This document shows positions 61,216 to 64,000 of a stretch of DNA of 64,000 nucleotides, piece by piece. The DNA is taken from NCBI RefSeq assembly GCF_003837805.1, contig NZ_RQIT01000005.1, positions 1 through 64,000 on the forward strand. The letters run 5' to 3'. The stretch is from Bradyrhizobium sp. RP6 (GTDB lineage: Bacteria > Pseudomonadota > Alphaproteobacteria > Rhizobiales > Xanthobacteraceae). Made by a program: the position numbers and the translations under genes. The notes beneath the pieces were generated by a model, which searched no databases, was not told where the DNA came from, and saw only the letters and a program-made list of their open reading frames with translations. Positions within the stretch are counted from its first letter, which is position 1, and every line of letters starts with the position of its first letter.

Positions 61216-61826
61216 ATGGGTTCTTCGGGCCGCTCGATTCCGACGGTCGCGTGCCGCCCCGGCAGCAGACGCGCGTCGCAAGCTTCCTGATTTCGGCGCA
61301 TGGCGCGCTGGGGCGTCGCTTCGCTCTAGCCTTGCCTCCGAGGCTGGAATCAGCCTGGCAAACCGAACTGAACGCGCAGTTCTACAACGAGTCGGAAATC
61401 GTTTCCCTGCTGCTGCGCGCAACGAATTGGACGCCGGACCTCGCGCTCGGCTATCTGGCGACCGCCTGGGAGACCACCTGGTTTCCCGCACCGGCGGCGG
61501 GCATTCCAGATCCAACCCTGGCGCTTGCCGTGGATCTTGCAACCCTCGCTCACGCCATTCACGCCGGCATCAGGCCGGCGGCGCTGCTTCCGGTGGAGGC
61601 AAATCCGAACGATCCTTTCGCGATGGCAATCCGGCGCGTCGAGTTTGAGAGCGGCCGGCTGCTGCAGGCACAAATCATGTTCCTGAAAGGCGAAAGCCTC
61701 GTGCCGTTTCGCGATGCCGTAAGCGCAGCGCTCGAACGGCGCCACGCCGAGGTACGCAAGCTATGGCACGAGCTGCTAGACAGCATCGGGATTACTTCGC
61801 GCAACCAGAATGACGCGAAGCCTTGA
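61212..61826 (+). CDS. Conserved-looking hypothetical protein
   Basis: A 204-aa cytosolic protein translated by ATGA overlap with the hydrolase. It has no signal peptide or membrane helix. Segments RVASFLISAHGALGRRFALA, LRATNWTPDLALGYLATAWE and ESGRLLQAQIMFLKGESLVP are mostly helical. Family not recognised. Coupled to a hydrolase and followed by acetoacetyl-CoA genes, it may be an auxiliary of that pathway. Its stop codon lies within the next FixK box. Confidence 0.72.
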   Translation: MNGFFGPLDSDGRVPPRQQTRVASFLISAHGALGRRFALALPPRLESAWQTELNAQFYNESEIVSLLLRATNWTPDLALGYLATAWETTWFPAPAAGIPDPTLALAVDLATLAHAIHAGIRPAALLPVEANPNDPFAMAIRRVEFESGRLLQAQIMFLKGESLVPFRDAVSAALERRHAEVRKLWHELLDSIGITSRNQNDAKP

Positions 61827-61836
61827 CACAAATCAA
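61823..61836. promoter_or_regulatory. FixK/FNR-type box
   Basis: TTGACACAAATCAA, perfect TTGA-N6-TCAA, overlapping the stop of the preceding gene and centred 63 bp upstream of the atoD-like ATG. It gives the CoA-transferase operon its own internal promoter. Confidence 0.75.
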
Positions 61837-61892
61837 AGGATTGCGCCCACCGCCCGCCAACATTCCGCGGACGAACCGATCGGAGTTCCACC

Positions 61893-62546
61893 ATGAGGGC
61901 CGTATCCGTCGAAGAAGCCGTTGCGATGATCCCGACCGGCGCGAGCGTCATGGTCGGCGGCTTCATGGGTGTCGGGACGCCGGAGCGTTTGCTCGACGAG
62001 CTCGTCCGACAGAAGAAGAGCAATCTCACGATCATCAGCAACGACGCGGCCACGCCGGGCAAAGGGGTCGGCAAGCTGTTTGACGCAACGCTGGTGTCGC
62101 GGCTGACCGCCACCCACATCGGCCTCAATCCGAAGGCGCAGCAGCAAATGCTGACGAACCAGGTCGCAGTTGATCTCATTCCGCAGGGCACTTTCGCCGA
62201 GCGCATCCGCGCCGGCGGCAGCGGCTTGGGCGGCGTGCTCACGCCGACAGGAGTCGGCACGCTGGTCGCGGAGGGCAAGCGCCAGATCGAAATCGACGGC
62301 AGGCCGTATCTGCTCGAAACCGCGCTACGCGCCCAGTTCGCTCTGGTGCATGCCTTCCTCGCCGACTACCTCGGCAATCTCTCCTATGCGTTGACGTCCC
62401 GGAATTTCAATCCGGTGATGGCCATGGCGGCCGATACCGTGATCGTGACCGCGGAGCACATCGTGCCCGTGGGCGTCATCGCGCCCGACCACGTCGTGAC
62501 ACCGGCACCGCTGGTCGACTATCTCATTACGAACCCCAACGGGTGA
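61893..62546 (+). CDS. 3-oxoacid CoA-transferase subunit A (AtoD-like)
   Basis: A 217-aa A subunit: VMVGGFMGVGTPERLLDELV, IISNDAATPGKGVGKLF, GLNPKAQQQM and LIPQGTFAERIRAGGSGLGG are the standard AtoD/ScoA blocks. It pairs with the next gene product to exchange CoA between acetoacetyl-CoA (or a similar 3-oxoacyl-CoA) and acetate or succinate. Distinct from the GctAB-type pair at 6760-8327. Box-controlled. Confidence in the function is high, in the exact substrate low. Confidence 0.9.
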   Translation: MRAVSVEEAVAMIPTGASVMVGGFMGVGTPERLLDELVRQKKSNLTIISNDAATPGKGVGKLFDATLVSRLTATHIGLNPKAQQQMLTNQVAVDLIPQGTFAERIRAGGSGLGGVLTPTGVGTLVAEGKRQIEIDGRPYLLETALRAQFALVHAFLADYLGNLSYALTSRNFNPVMAMAADTVIVTAEHIVPVGVIAPDHVVTPAPLVDYLITNPNG

Positions 62547-62550
62547 CATC

Positions 62551-63201
62551 ATGGATGCGCAGGAGATCATCGCCCGACGGGTTGCACGAGAGCTCAAGGC
62601 CGGCAACCTCGTCAATCTCGGCATCGGTATTCCGACCCTCGTCGCCAACTATGTCTCGCCCGATTTGAAAGTGTTCTTCCAGTCCGAAAACGGGCTGATA
62701 GGCACCGGCCCCATTCCGGAACAGGGACTGGCGCATCCCCTGCTCACCGATGCCGGCGGCCGACCCATCAGTGCCCTGCCGGGCGCAAGCACATTTGACA
62801 GCGCCATGTCATTCGCATTGATCCGCGGCGGCCATGTCGACGTCACCGTGCTCGGCGGCCTGCAAGTCGATGCACGCGGACACCTCGCCAACTGGATGAT
62901 CCCCGGCAAGATGGTGCCCGGCATGGGTGGCGCGATGGATCTGGTCAGCGGCGCCAAGCGGGTTATCGTCGCCATGCAGCATGCCGCGAAGGGCAAGTCG
63001 AAGATCGTCAAGAATTGCAACCTGCCCCAGACGTCGGACCGCCCGGTGAGCCTGGTGGTCACTGACCTCGCGGTGATCGGCTTTCCGAACGGCAACGCGA
63101 CCCTGCTTGAGACCGCTCCCGGCGTCAGCGTCGGCGAGGTCATGGCAGTCACCGAGGCCGAGCTCATAGTCGGCGACAGCGTCCCTGAAATGAAGATATG
63201 A
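62551..63201 (+). CDS. 3-oxoacid CoA-transferase subunit B (AtoA-like)
   Basis: A 216-aa B subunit: VNLGIGIPTLVANYV, then FQSENGLIG with the catalytic Glu, LPGASTFDSAMSFALIRGGH, NWMIPGKMVPGMGGAMDLVS and MQHAAKGKSKIV are typical of AtoA/ScoB. Four bp separate it from subunit A. It overlaps the MaoC-like gene by 4 nt. Together the two make a complete enzyme feeding or draining acetoacetyl-CoA in the hypoxia-linked block. Confidence 0.9.
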   Translation: MDAQEIIARRVARELKAGNLVNLGIGIPTLVANYVSPDLKVFFQSENGLIGTGPIPEQGLAHPLLTDAGGRPISALPGASTFDSAMSFALIRGGHVDVTVLGGLQVDARGHLANWMIPGKMVPGMGGAMDLVSGAKRVIVAMQHAAKGKSKIVKNCNLPQTSDRPVSLVVTDLAVIGFPNGNATLLETAPGVSVGEVMAVTEAELIVGDSVPEMKI

Positions 63202-63671
63202 GCGAGGGAAGCATGCGCATATTCAGCGACTTCAAGGAAATCAAGGCGGCCGTTGGCGCAGAGATCGGGGTGAGCGACTGGATCGAGATCACCCAGGAGT
63301 GGATCAACCAGTTTGCGGAAGCGACCTGCGACGAGCAATGGATTCACGTCGATCAGGAGCGCGCCAGGAAAGAGATGCCCGGCGGCAAGACCATCGCTCA
63401 CGGGCTGTTGTCACTCGCGCTCGCGCCGCTGTTCATTCGATCCGTGATCGGCCTGAAAGGCTTGCGCAATACACTCAACTATGGCGCGGACCGGATCCGC
63501 TATCTCGCGCCCGTGCCGGCTGGATCCAAACTGCGTGGACGCGTGACAATCGCGGAAGCCGAGGACGTTCCGCCCGATGGACTGCGCGTGAATTATCACC
63601 TCGTTATCGAGATCGAAGGCGGCGCGAAGCCGGCCTGTGTCGCCGAGCTGATCGCGCTGCACTATCGTTGA
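63198..63671 (+). CDS. MaoC-like (R)-specific enoyl-CoA hydratase
   Basis: A 157-aa single hotdog protein with the MaoC/NodN pattern: ITQEWINQFAEATCDEQWIH with VD after it (catalytic Asp region) and GGKTIAHGLLSLAL (His). It hydrates trans-enoyl-CoA to (R)-3-hydroxyacyl-CoA, a PHA precursor, or acts on related substrates. It is coupled to AtoA by ATGA. With hydrolase and CoA-transferase genes this fits polyhydroxyalkanoate or short-chain acyl-CoA turnover, which is inferred. Confidence 0.87.
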   Translation: MSEGSMRIFSDFKEIKAAVGAEIGVSDWIEITQEWINQFAEATCDEQWIHVDQERARKEMPGGKTIAHGLLSLALAPLFIRSVIGLKGLRNTLNYGADRIRYLAPVPAGSKLRGRVTIAEAEDVPPDGLRVNYHLVIEIEGGAKPACVAELIALHYR

Positions 63672-63709
63672 GACATGGTGGGCGCCACAGCCTTCGCCTG
63701 ACAAGCCCG

Positions 63710-63976
63710 TCAGTAAGGGCGTCGGTAGGCGGGATGACCCCAAGCTGGTCTTTGCATCTGGGCAAAGTACGGGTTTATCTCACAGCTGGCCGCACGGCCG
63801 GATGCCGACGCCCGACATTGCGGGATGGATGTGTAGCTGCAGTCGATCCACTCCCCGCCGCCCAGAGATCCCTCATAGACTTTCATGCAGACCGGATATC
63901 GAGGGTCATAGGTCTGAGCATGCCCGGACACAGAATTGATGACCAGCAACACCATGCTCAGCAAGACGATACGCAT
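63710..63976 (-). CDS. DUF3551-family exported protein
   Basis: An 88-aa protein. Signal peptide MRIVLLSMVLLVINSVSGHA. The mature part YPVCMKVYEG, GGGEWIDCSYTSIPQCRASA and AASCEINPYFA shows the four Cys and order of DUF3551, a family nearly restricted to Bradyrhizobium and relatives. Periplasmic; function unknown. GGGAGGGAGG precedes the ATG. Convergent to the MaoC gene, with 38 bp between. Confidence 0.82.
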   Translation of the reverse strand: MRIVLLSMVLLVINSVSGHAQTYDPRYPVCMKVYEGSLGGGEWIDCSYTSIPQCRASASGRAASCEINPYFAQMQRPAWGHPAYRRPY

Positions 63977-64000
63977 CCTCCCTCCCTCGCCTCGCCAAGC

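Overview
The window looks like chromosomal DNA of a Bradyrhizobium-type alphaproteobacterium. The reasons are high GC with GTG/TTG starts, many ATGA-coupled operons, FixJ- and FixK-like regulators with FixK/FNR boxes, DUF3551, XapX and IalB proteins, and rhizobial-type IS630 and DDE-integrase remnants. This assignment is inferred from protein content; no marker gene such as rRNA is present.

Left part (1-31.9 kb), accessory in character. It opens with a cut-off IS630 element (1-546). A divergent catabolic locus follows (571-13580): eight leftward genes (two-subunit CoA-transferase, cytosolic molybdopterin oxidoreductase, AhpD-like protein, hotdog-like protein, class II aldolase, PfkB kinase, SDR) face a rightward polyamine-type ABC importer and an IclR regulator. 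Two copies of one palindrome, in opposite orientation, lie between the two arms and are the obvious operators. The substrate is unknown. Next come a P450 stump fused to a broken transposase (13652-14502), a LysR/MFS/SDR set (14846-18031), and a leftward operon with isochorismatase-fold hydrolase, XapX, amidohydrolase, a frameshifted DoxX, VOC protein, AlgE-like porin and DUF1275 protein (18301-24659). A chloroperoxidase-like pseudogene broken by a 20-bp tandem duplication, a second isochorismatase-fold hydrolase, AraC and LysR regulators and a ring-cleaving-dioxygenase-like VOC protein lead into about 2 kb of gene debris (29.5-31.7 kb). The debris ends at a 46-nt 3' fragment of a tRNA-Lys gene, probably an integration scar.

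Right part (31.9-64 kb) reads as one low-oxygen/energy-stress block. Seven perfect TTGA-N6-TCAA boxes and one TTGA-N6-GCAA box lie 61-80 bp upstream of eleven start codons. They serve DUF3300/DUF2950 envelope proteins, an HlyD/membrane pair, a polyphosphate kinase 2 operon, an amino-acid decarboxylase/AspT-exchanger operon, DUF1275/SulP, a second AspT operon with hydrolase and IalB, a Crp/Fnr regulator, small secreted proteins, alpha/beta hydrolases (one a double-domain 835-aa protein), and an acetoacetyl-CoA/hydroxyacyl-CoA operon (AtoD, AtoA, MaoC). The same block encodes two FixK-like regulators without an Fe-S cysteine set, a FixJ-like response regulator, a sensor kinase with an ABC-type sensor domain and a two-TM K+ channel.

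No rRNA, complete tRNA, CRISPR array or prophage was seen.
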